Assembly: GCA_020348445.1 (NCBI GenBank)
Contig: CP070751.1
Coordinates: forward strand, 2,860,309 to 2,914,051
From: Thermoplasmata archaeon
GTDB taxonomy: Archaea; Thermoplasmatota; Thermoplasmata; GCA-020350865
Reading direction: 5' to 3'
DNA length: 53,743 nucleotides
Each line of letters opens with the position of its first letter. Within the stretch, counting starts at the first letter, position 1. The notes beneath the pieces were generated by a model. That model was not told the DNA's origin. It saw only the letters and a list, made by a program, of their open reading frames with translations, and searched no databases. This document shows, in pieces, positions 25,534 through 32,530 of this stretch. The position numbers and the translations under genes are program-made.

Positions 25534-26421
25534 TCACGTGATAACATCGCAACCAAAATCAGTGATTATTACAGTATGTTCTGATTGTGACACAATGCCA
25601 TCGCCCACATCCTTTAACACAGGATATGAATGTATTATTCCAGCTTTAAGGAGTTTGCGGAGGCGGTGTTTTGCTTTTCTATCGTATTTGTGACACCATC
25701 TCTCCGAAAATGGTAATGTGGAGTAATTCTCGTTTATGTGCGCAATCAAAGCGGTAAGTTCCTTTCCCCCTATCTGGCGGGGTCGAATCAACCGATATAT
25801 ATTCCCGCTCTTTTTTCCATCCACACGGCCAGCACCATTGGTTGCAAAGGGTTCTATTGCAATTACATCCCCCAACTTGACAGAACCTGATCCATCCCCC
25901 ATGACATTGGGTACACTCAGCCCTGCATGTAGCTTGTACCGCTCCATGCTGTGGCCAGTAAGATTCTCCACAGGTACAAAACCAAAGGATTCAATTACCC
26001 TCTGAATCGCGGCCCCAACATCATCCAACCTGGTGGCTGGTTTCATAAGGTCTATTGCGGCATCGAGAGCTTCCTTTGTGGCGCGAAGAAGATCCCCCCA
26101 GTGATGTGTGCCCACTTCAACTGTTGTGGCAGTATCACCCACATATCCATCCACCTGCACCCCAACATCGATTTTAACAACATCCCCTCTTTGGAATTTG
26201 GATTTATCATCATGTGAGGGTGTGAAATGGGCCGCGGCATTGTTCAGTGCCAGATTGATGGGGAAAGCAGGCGCGCCCCCCTGCCTGCGTATGAACTCCT
26301 CCACATCCTCTGCAACATCTAAAAGTAAAGTGCCCTCCCTTATCCTGGTGGCACTGTAATCTCTGGCAGCTTTGGCTATTTTTCCAGCCTTTCTGTATTT
26401 ATTATAGACTTCTTCATCCAT
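25534..26421 (-). CDS. map: Methionine aminopeptidase, type II
   Basis: The protein has 295 residues and removes the initiator Met from nascent proteins. The dinuclear metal ligands are visible in order: the two Asp of KIDVGVQVDGYVGDTA, the His of LTGHSM, the Glu of AIEPFAT and the Glu of QSEHTVI. HFTPSHDD carries the upstream substrate-contact His. The insertion between the last two ligands (about residues 200-270) has the helical subdomain that defines the type II enzymes of archaea and eukaryotes. Length is normal. It is the last of three genes (MBL hydrolase, sua5, map) on the minus strand, 27 bp from sua5. Confidence 0.95.
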   Translation of the reverse strand: MDEEVYNKYRKAGKIAKAARDYSATRIREGTLLLDVAEDVEEFIRRQGGAPAFPINLALNNAAAHFTPSHDDKSKFQRGDVVKIDVGVQVDGYVGDTATTVEVGTHHWGDLLRATKEALDAAIDLMKPATRLDDVGAAIQRVIESFGFVPVENLTGHSMERYKLHAGLSVPNVMGDGSGSVKLGDVIAIEPFATNGAGRVDGKKSGNIYRLIRPRQIGGKELTALIAHINENYSTLPFSERWCHKYDRKAKHRLRKLLKAGIIHSYPVLKDVGDGIVSQSEHTVIITDFGCDVIT

Positions 26422-26448
26422 CTGTTGATTCTCCCCTTACATAAGGTG

Positions 26449-27123
26449 TCAGGCACTTTTGCCATTCATATCAAATAAGGCTAAAAGCTCCCCTTCTGGA
26501 ATAACTCCTTTTCGTATAATCTTTGCGGATGGCAAGGAGACATCCACCACAGTTGATGGGCCCTTAAACTCACATTCGCCACAATCTATGTACAGCGAAA
26601 CACCCTCACCAAGTTGATCTTGTGCAATATCCATGTTTTTTGGTTCTGGATGCTCATGTAAATTGGCACTGGTTGCTGTGATGGGCCCCACCATATCGAT
26701 GAGACTTAATGCTACAGGGTGTTTTGGTACCCTTATACCGATTTTTTCACTTCCTGATGTTAAACTAAAGGAAAATTGTGCTCTTTTTTTTAAAAGCATG
26801 GTAATGGGACCGGGAAGTAAATGTTTGTATATTTTCTTGGCAAGCTCTGTAACCTCGGCAATGTTTTCCATCATCTTTAAGTCCGAGACAGCCACAGAAA
26901 TAGGCATATTTCTCGGTCTTCTTTTTACTTCGATTAATCTATCTATAGCCCCTTCATCAAATGGATTTGCACCCAGGGCGTACAATGTTTCGGTGGGATA
27001 GACCAACAGTTCTCCATTCATAAAAATGTCCTTTGCGTCATTGAAAAATCCATGTTTCGTTTGGCACTTGGATGTGCAATTGATCCCAACTTTGTCACAT
27101 CTAATAATCTTGGGCTTATTCAC
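26449..27123 (-). CDS. L-threonylcarbamoyladenylate synthase (Sua5/YrdC family)
   Basis: The protein has 224 residues from a GTG start. It makes threonylcarbamoyl-AMP from Thr, bicarbonate and ATP, the first step of t6A37 tRNA modification. Family motifs present are YPTETLYALGANPFDEGAIDRLIEVKRRP (cut here into YPTETLYALG and KRRPRNMP), LPGPITMLL, IGIRVPKHP and GPITATSAN. The frame is open further up into the preceding gene, but GGGGATGA seven bases before the GTG at 27123, directly after the upstream stop, fixes the start. It has the YrdC domain only, without the Sua5 C-terminal domain. Residues 1-35 carry C-x3-C-like cysteines (INCTSKCQ) of unknown purpose. Confidence 0.85.
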   Translation of the reverse strand: MNKPKIIRCDKVGINCTSKCQTKHGFFNDAKDIFMNGELLVYPTETLYALGANPFDEGAIDRLIEVKRRPRNMPISVAVSDLKMMENIAEVTELAKKIYKHLLPGPITMLLKKRAQFSFSLTSGSEKIGIRVPKHPVALSLIDMVGPITATSANLHEHPEPKNMDIAQDQLGEGVSLYIDCGECEFKGPSTVVDVSLPSAKIIRKGVIPEGELLALFDMNGKSA

Positions 27124-27127
27124 AAAT

Positions 27128-27775
27128 TCATCCCCATAACCTAGCAGACTTAAGGCCCAGGGCAATGTGCCTGTTTCCGTCACCCTTTGCAGAAGGCCCA
27201 TGACCAGGGTAAAGAGTATCAACGTCCATTTCAGTGAGCCTTTTCAGACTTGCCACGAGCTCCTTGTAGTTTCCTGTTGGAAGGTCCCATCTTCCTATTC
27301 CCCCATCTGTGTAGACCGTGTCGCCAGAAAAAAGTGTTTTTGTTTCTGAGTCGTACAAAACAATACTGCAAATACTGTGACCTGGAGTGTGCAAAACTTT
27401 AAGATGCATATCACCGCAGTCTATTATATCGCCTTCTTTTATCGCCGAAACGTCCAGCTTTGGGAAGCTCTTTCCAAATGCCAAAGCTGCAGTTGTCACC
27501 TCATCGCCAGATCTGAGAGCCTCAGAAGCTGACTCGTGGATAATAATCTCTGCATCCAATGCCCTTTTCATGGATTCTGCACCACCTGTATGATCAAAAT
27601 GCCTATGTGTCAGAATGATGGTATCGATATCCTTAGGATTGATATAAGCCTCTAAGTTCTTAATGACTCTCTCGTGTCTTGATCCTGTACCTGTATCTAT
27701 TATAATGGATCTCTTTGACTTTATTAGATAAATGTTAGAGTCGTAAAACTGCCCCCCGATCTGATATATCTCCAT
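27128..27775 (-). CDS. Metallo-beta-lactamase-fold hydrolase (glyoxalase II-like)
   Basis: The protein has 215 residues with the complete metal site: THRHFDH (the HxHxDH motif), TPGHS, SGDT and YPGHGP. This is the glyoxalase II/MBL hydrolase pattern, so it should hydrolyse a thioester or other ester in the cytoplasm; the substrate is unknown. Length fits a single MBL domain without a C-terminal extension. It is the first gene of the MBL-sua5-map transcription unit and starts at the ATG at 27775. The MBL and Sua5 genes are separated by only a few bases. Confidence 0.85.
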   Translation of the reverse strand: MEIYQIGGQFYDSNIYLIKSKRSIIIDTGTGSRHERVIKNLEAYINPKDIDTIILTHRHFDHTGGAESMKRALDAEIIIHESASEALRSGDEVTTAALAFGKSFPKLDVSAIKEGDIIDCGDMHLKVLHTPGHSICSIVLYDSETKTLFSGDTVYTDGGIGRWDLPTGNYKELVASLKRLTEMDVDTLYPGHGPSAKGDGNRHIALGLKSARLWG

Positions 27776-27898
27776 GTTATCTTTCCAGGTATTAGGAAAG
27801 TTGTATAAGTGTTTTATGAGGATTTAAAAAAATAGAGAATGATATAATAATCATTTAATAGTAGAATCCCAATCATAAATTCATTCTGAGGATTGGAC

Positions 27899-28120
27899 AT
27901 GAAGGAGATATTGAATGTAAAATACGAAGCCAAGATACCCTGTGAGGGGAGATCTTATATAGAGCATGCATGGCTTGAAGGTGAGCTTTCAGAAACAGGG
28001 GTCTGGGTAGTCCATATCTGCGAATTTCAGAACGGGGAATATACTGATACTGCTACATATCTCAGACCCAGTGAGCTTGAAAAGCTGCAAAAGAAAATAG
28101 AGGAATTGAAGCAAAAGTAG
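27899..28120 (+). CDS. Small conserved-looking hypothetical protein
   Basis: The protein has 73 residues from the ATG at 27899, with GAGG eight bases upstream. The TTG at 27893 is a weaker alternative. It is a soluble acidic beta-rich domain (KYEAKIPCEGRSYIEH ... GVWVVHICEF) followed by a C-terminal coiled-coil-like helix (SELEKLQKKIEELKQK). I do not recognise the family. It lies alone between a divergent MBL operon and a convergent RDD gene. An AT-rich stretch at 27820-27870 could hold its promoter. Confidence 0.65.
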   Translation: MKEILNVKYEAKIPCEGRSYIEHAWLEGELSETGVWVVHICEFQNGEYTDTATYLRPSELEKLQKKIEELKQK

Positions 28121-28148
28121 AAAAGATATTATTGATGTACCTTCGATC

Positions 28149-28940
28149 TTAAACTTCCTCACCTAAAAGTCTGTCTATCAGGTCCCTTTTCGTTCCAGAG
28201 GTTTTAAGGCCTCTATCCCTGGCCATTTTCATCAAGTCGTCTTTTCTCAGGTTCACCAGCTCATCCCTTGTGTACTTTTTGGGAGCCTCATCTGAAACAG
28301 GGTATACTTCTTCCTGCTGAGGTTTGGTTGGAGCAGGTCCAACAGAATGGGGGGAAGGAGTCTGTGTAGGTGGATAAGCACCAGTTGACGGGGCATAGGA
28401 TGTTTGTTGGGGAGCAGAAGCCTGGGGTGTGGGTCTGGGGGGTTGTATAGGTGAGGGCATGGGGCCGGAGGGGGGTTGATAAGCCCCTGGTATTATTTCC
28501 TGGGTATCGGTTCGAACCACTGTTGTGTTCGCGAATCTATCGAACAATCGCTGCCTTGGATCTCCCTCCATTACTAAACCTATCAGCCAATCTATTAGTA
28601 GTATTAATATGTGTATCTTGGTGATATTCCTTATTATCGATTTGAAAATACCCATTTCACCAGTTGTTGAGACGACCCTGAAGTTCATAAATCGTTTTCC
28701 TAGAGTTGCACCGCTAATTCCTTCCAGAATGAAGATGTAGGCAAACCAAATAATACCAGGAATAAATGCTAGAACAAATATTCCTCCTGGGACCACGAAG
28801 GCGATCATCCCCAAAAATATCATTATAATTATTGTTAAAATAACTAATATAATTATATCGATAATCAAAGCCAAAATTCTCCTAACCCAGTGGTCCTGAA
28901 GCTGACTATTACTTCCAATAATATTAATTGCCGAGACCAT
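28149..28940 (-). CDS. RDD-family membrane protein with a C-terminal SAP domain
   Basis: The protein has 263 residues. The RDD domain fills 15-140: a conserved Arg and Asp in the first membrane helix (WVRRILALIIDIIILV), a second helix pair, and GATLGKRFMNFRVV. A third helix (IHILILLIDWLIGLVM) and RQRLFDRFANTTVV close it. A Pro/Gln-rich linker of about 80 residues follows (PPRPTPQASAP). The last 40 residues (RDELVNLRKDDLMKMARDRGLKTSGTKRDLIDRLL) form a SAP-like helix-extended loop-helix, usually DNA- or RNA-binding. The protein would therefore hold a nucleic-acid-binding tail at the membrane. Function is unknown. Confidence 0.8.
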   Translation of the reverse strand: MVSAINIIGSNSQLQDHWVRRILALIIDIIILVILTIIIMIFLGMIAFVVPGGIFVLAFIPGIIWFAYIFILEGISGATLGKRFMNFRVVSTTGEMGIFKSIIRNITKIHILILLIDWLIGLVMEGDPRQRLFDRFANTTVVRTDTQEIIPGAYQPPSGPMPSPIQPPRPTPQASAPQQTSYAPSTGAYPPTQTPSPHSVGPAPTKPQQEEVYPVSDEAPKKYTRDELVNLRKDDLMKMARDRGLKTSGTKRDLIDRLLGEEV

Positions 28941-29021
28941 CCTAATCCCTCACGTGTACATCCCATCCCTAATATACTTTCATGATAAAAAAAGTTTCCC
29001 TTGATATTGCACTAAATCGGC

Positions 29022-29633
29022 CTAGAACCACAGTGAAAAGGTGATTTTCGCTTCTCCACTCTTTCCAACCATGGGTAGCGTCATTTGGATCGTCGCCAAA
29101 TTGTCTCTGGGTATCATTTGGATATAGTCCGTTTTGTCGTTTTGGGCTTTGTCTTTGGTGTCGTAATTCGGAACTATGTCTGATATGAATATGCTGTAGC
29201 CTTCATTTTTGGTCTCGTTCAGATAATATCCCTGAAGTGCGAAGTGGTAAGAAGAGAGAATAAGATTCCCGATTAGTTTCTTAATATCTTTTTCATAACC
29301 CATAACAAAATTCCATTTCGGCACGCCATCATCCATGAGATACAATTCCTCGATGATCAAGTTCAATACTGTTGTATCCCCTGGGGGCTTTGTGATTATC
29401 TCACCATTGATATCTTCATACCATGTGGAGTGCAAGGTCGCAGCTAAAACCACTTCCGCAGTTTGTCGATTGTATATTATCATGTCCTGTCTTTCAATCA
29501 AATCCACATCCTTGGAAAAATGGCTCGAATATATATGAATCAAACTTGAGGCTATTATCATTATTACAAGGAATATGATAGCATCGAAAAAAGCAGATTG
29601 ACCCTTCTCATCCTCAATTATTCTTGGTTTCAA
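29022..29633 (-). CDS. Archaeal pilin-like membrane protein
   Basis: The protein has 203 residues. A short charged leader (MKPRIIEDEKGQSAFFDA) is followed by one hydrophobic helix (IIFLVIMIIASSLIHIY) and a soluble extracytoplasmic domain. The helix next to a GQ/A-x-F junction resembles type IV pilin-like proteins processed by archaeal prepilin peptidases. No clear family name comes to mind. It lies 4 bp downstream of a similarly built 158-residue protein, so the two are cotranscribed and probably form a complex at the membrane. Confidence 0.6.
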   Translation of the reverse strand: MKPRIIEDEKGQSAFFDAIIFLVIMIIASSLIHIYSSHFSKDVDLIERQDMIIYNRQTAEVVLAATLHSTWYEDINGEIITKPPGDTTVLNLIIEELYLMDDGVPKWNFVMGYEKDIKKLIGNLILSSYHFALQGYYLNETKNEGYSIFISDIVPNYDTKDKAQNDKTDYIQMIPRDNLATIQMTLPMVGKSGEAKITFSLWF

Positions 29634-29637
29634 GTCC

Positions 29638-30114
29638 TCAACCCCAAATCATTACAATCAGCTGCCCAGCATGATAGTCTTCATCCACTTTTATCGAGAT
29701 AGAGGTGGTTACAGAGTACCTATTTTTAGTAGGAGGCTCTTCTATGGAACTGAAACTCATTGTGTAATTCACACAGTTTGGATAGTCGCTGGTATCGATT
29801 ATAGATATTTGGTAGTCAAAACCCAGTACATTTGGATCATAATCCTCCCTTAGAGCCTCGCTGGTGAGAGTGATTAATTTATCGCCTAGGAAAACACCCT
29901 CCCGAAATTCATGGGTAAGGCCTTCGTAGCTTCTTACCGAGCTTAAGAGATCGTTGGCATTTTCATACATTCTCTGAGATTCCAATTGCTCCAAATAAAC
30001 TACATAGGCATGAACTAAGCTGAAGAGAAAGATGCCTGTTGCTATCGTCACAACTATCAGGACAGGTATGTCCTCGAATGCACCTGCAATGCCTTCCTCC
30101 CCCGGTTTCGACAT
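29638..30114 (-). CDS. Small pilin-like membrane protein, partner of the next gene
   Basis: The protein has 158 residues. Leader MSKPGEEGIAGAFED, then a single hydrophobic helix (IPVLIVVTIATGIFLFSLVHAYVVY), a coiled-coil-like segment (LEQLESQRMYENANDLLSSV) and an extracytoplasmic beta domain. It has the same build as the 203-residue protein that follows 4 bp later. The pair resembles minor pilin or secretion-associated pairs of Thermoplasmata; this is inferred from architecture only. It starts at the ATG at 30114. Confidence 0.6.
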   Translation of the reverse strand: MSKPGEEGIAGAFEDIPVLIVVTIATGIFLFSLVHAYVVYLEQLESQRMYENANDLLSSVRSYEGLTHEFREGVFLGDKLITLTSEALREDYDPNVLGFDYQISIIDTSDYPNCVNYTMSFSSIEEPPTKNRYSVTTSISIKVDEDYHAGQLIVMIWG

Positions 30115-30206
30115 TGAGGATATAAATGGTTTTTGGGATGTAAATATTTTGCGTTATTGATACTTTAACTAGAGATGGTATGAAAAAATCTAAATCAAAG
30201 AAAGGT

Positions 30207-30219
30207 TATCATATATACA
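30207..30219 (+). promoter_or_regulatory. TATA box of the signal peptidase gene
   Basis: TATCATATATACA is centred near 30214, so transcription should begin at about 30240. That excludes the ATG codons at 30230 and 30233 and favours the ATG at 30248. Confidence 0.45.
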
Positions 30220-30247
30220 AATCCAATTCATGATGCCTATTGTAGTG

Positions 30248-31012
30248 ATGTATGGTGATAGCTTGGAAGGTGAAGAAGAACAACAAAAATCCACCCTAAA
30301 ACAAAGGCCAAAATGGAAGAGCCCTCAAAGACTTATTCTGCTGGCTGTTGTAATTGTGGTGATAATTGCATTGATTCTCTTTGCGATTTTTATTCTTCCA
30401 ATGCTGGGGCATGATGGATCAATGCTCGTGGAAAGCGATAGTATGCAGCACAGTGACAGTGGCGGACAGGATGGTATTATCGACCATGGTGATACCATAT
30501 TCTATGATAAAATAGACGACAAGAATGACGTTAAAACCTATTTTGAAGGAAAGAGACAGGGCTACAAAAAGTACGGAGAATATGGAGATGTAATTATTTA
30601 TTATAAGAACGGCCACAAGGGTACAACTCCTGTAATCCACAGAGCCATAATTTGGTTGGAGTTCAACGAGACTGCAAATAGCTTTGATGTACCTGAGCTG
30701 CAGTACAACTGGTATGGTAAAAACAGTGAATGGTATGTTGAAGATGATGAAGAAAGATGGTTCAACCTTACAGGCACCATTGTCTTAAATAATGTTGGAT
30801 ATGATCATGAAGATGTGAGAATCGATTTGAGTCGCATTCTTTATTTATTTGATTTTCAGAAAGTAAAGCCGCATAGTGGATTCATAACGTTGGGGGATCA
30901 TAACGGAGGCAATTACGATCAAGGAATATTAAGAGATCCCTTTGGTGCATATGTGGAGCCTGTAAAAATCGAATGGATAGCTGGTAAGGTCACCTATCTA
31001 GCTGATAAGTGA
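30248..31012 (+). CDS. Signal peptidase I, archaeal Sec11-like (S26B)
   Basis: The protein has 254 residues. An N-terminal cytoplasmic tail rich in Glu/Gln/Lys precedes one membrane helix (LILLAVVIVVIIALILFAIFILP). The catalytic Ser is in ESDSMQHS just after the helix. A His in TPVIHRAI replaces the bacterial Lys general base, as in Sec11-type peptidases, and LGDHN supplies the conserved Asp. It should cleave signal peptides of the many secreted proteins in this region. The N-terminal tail and an acidic insertion (about 150-190) are longer than usual. An ATG at 30230 is possible, but the TATA box position favours 30248. Confidence 0.8.
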   Translation: MYGDSLEGEEEQQKSTLKQRPKWKSPQRLILLAVVIVVIIALILFAIFILPMLGHDGSMLVESDSMQHSDSGGQDGIIDHGDTIFYDKIDDKNDVKTYFEGKRQGYKKYGEYGDVIIYYKNGHKGTTPVIHRAIIWLEFNETANSFDVPELQYNWYGKNSEWYVEDDEERWFNLTGTIVLNNVGYDHEDVRIDLSRILYLFDFQKVKPHSGFITLGDHNGGNYDQGILRDPFGAYVEPVKIEWIAGKVTYLADK

Positions 31013-31068
31013 TAAATCCAAATTAGTGCTTTTTGTGAAATTTGCCGCACAACTATGATTTCACAGGG

Positions 31069-31080
31069 AAAATATAAGTA
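31069..31080 (+). promoter_or_regulatory. TATA box of the DUF3344-like gene
   Basis: GGAAAATATAAG predicts a start near 31100. A strong GGGAGGG ribosome site precedes the ATG at 31131 by a few bases, so this mRNA probably has a leader of about 30 nt. Confidence 0.45.
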
Positions 31081-31130
31081 TTCTTAAAGTCATTATGTAA
31101 TTTGACCAATATCTCTGGGGAGGGAGTATA

Positions 31131-32270
31131 ATGAAAACAAGAATCAATAAAATATTAGGCGCCATAGTTATAGTGAGTATGTTTTCGGCCATCTCCTTTT
31201 CCACAATGGTTAGTGGAACAGGTGGAGACAATCCCCTTGCCATATACCTCACTTGGGAGGGAAATGGTGGAGTAGTTGTGGATGTTTATCCAACAATTGC
31301 TCAAGTAAATCCAGGGGGTAATTTTACAATCTCTGGGATTCCCAATGGATCCTCTATAGTCTGTGCATATCTTTACGTTGGCTCATGGGAATATTTTCCG
31401 CATACTGCTTCCGCTACATTTGCTGGGAACAGTTTGGGTAATGTTACTCAATTTGCTAATGATCCTGGTACGGGTGGTCCAATAGGCTCATCCTGGGATT
31501 TGTGTGCATGGAGATGGGATGTTACTTCCTTTGTTTGGGGCAATGGCGTATATCCATTTAGCACATTTAACGTTAGCAGGCATTATGGTTCTGCTCTGGT
31601 TGTAATATATAGCAATCCCCTAGAGCCCCATCGACAGATTTTTATCAACGATGGTGCAGAATCCCTTCATTCATCAACTAGCACCACTGAGTTCTTTGGA
31701 GTCATACAAGGGACAGGTACTTTGATAGTATTTACACAGGCTGATGATTACTCAGGATTAAATGAATCTATTTTATTTAACAACGTAACAATTCTTGGAC
31801 CAGGCAACATATTCAACAGTACCTCCGGGCCATTTGCGAGCCTCATTTATTCTCCTGTCAACACAACTCAGGGAACAAATACTGCCAGCATTACCACGGA
31901 CTTAGACTGGTTTGGTTGGCATCTGGCAATCCTATGTGTACAATCCGATGTACTCGACGCTTCAATAGACATAGATCCAGATACCATAAATCTTAAGTCC
32001 AAAGGCAAGTGGATCACCGCTTACATTACACTTGATAGTCCTTACGATGTCAAAGATATCGATATTGGTACGGTCTTGCTTGAAAACACCATTCCAGCAG
32101 AATGGGGTGATGTCCAGGGTACGACATTAATGGTCAAGTTCGACAGAAAGGAGGTTCAGGATTTCATAGGTGGGCCTAATGAGGATGTTGACCTGACTGT
32201 TAAAGGAGAGCTAAATGATGGTACAGAATTCGAGGGGTCAGATACAATAAGAGTGATAAATCCGCCTTAA
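31131..32270 (+). CDS. Secreted DUF3344-like surface protein
   Basis: The protein has 379 residues. A signal peptide (MKTRINKILGAIVIVSMFSAISFS) is followed by a large beta domain (about 40-280) with the style of DUF3344 archaeal surface proteins: GIPNGSSIVCAYLYVGSW, RWDVTSFVWGNGVYPFSTFN, SALVVIYSNPLEPHRQIFINDG. A second module at about 290-379 (SIDIDPDTINLKSKGKWITAYI) is a small beta repeat often found in archaeal secreted proteins. There is no membrane anchor. It stands alone, with a good promoter and ribosome site. Function unknown; probably envelope-associated. Confidence 0.7.
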   Translation: MKTRINKILGAIVIVSMFSAISFSTMVSGTGGDNPLAIYLTWEGNGGVVVDVYPTIAQVNPGGNFTISGIPNGSSIVCAYLYVGSWEYFPHTASATFAGNSLGNVTQFANDPGTGGPIGSSWDLCAWRWDVTSFVWGNGVYPFSTFNVSRHYGSALVVIYSNPLEPHRQIFINDGAESLHSSTSTTEFFGVIQGTGTLIVFTQADDYSGLNESILFNNVTILGPGNIFNSTSGPFASLIYSPVNTTQGTNTASITTDLDWFGWHLAILCVQSDVLDASIDIDPDTINLKSKGKWITAYITLDSPYDVKDIDIGTVLLENTIPAEWGDVQGTTLMVKFDRKEVQDFIGGPNEDVDLTVKGELNDGTEFEGSDTIRVINPP

Positions 32271-32287
32271 ATGGAGAAAAAAATAAT

Positions 32288-32506
32288 ATGCTGACCAATA
32301 AAAAAATAAAATTCTGCCCTGAATGCGGCTCTCCAAATATCCAGTGGGAGCTGCCCCAGACATGGTCCAAATGGAAATGCCTGGAATGCAATTATATTGG
32401 GGCCTTCATAATCGAGGATGGGGAAATCGCGGTTCAAATCAGGAAGGATTACATTAAAAGATATTTGATAGAGCAAAAAGAGTCAGACGCAGAACAACCT
32501 ATATAA
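32288..32506 (+). CDS. Small zinc-ribbon protein
   Basis: The protein has 72 residues. Two CxxC pairs (FCPECGSPNIQW and WKCLECNYIG) form a zinc ribbon of the type seen in archaeal transcription- or translation-linked small proteins. The short C-terminal tail is charged (IRKDYIKRYLIEQKES). It starts 17 bp after the previous stop and ends 24 bp before alaS, so it is likely cotranscribed with alaS. Function unknown. Confidence 0.75.
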   Translation: MLTNKKIKFCPECGSPNIQWELPQTWSKWKCLECNYIGAFIIEDGEIAVQIRKDYIKRYLIEQKESDAEQPI

Positions 32507-32530
32507 ACAACTTTTCCCATTGCGTTGATA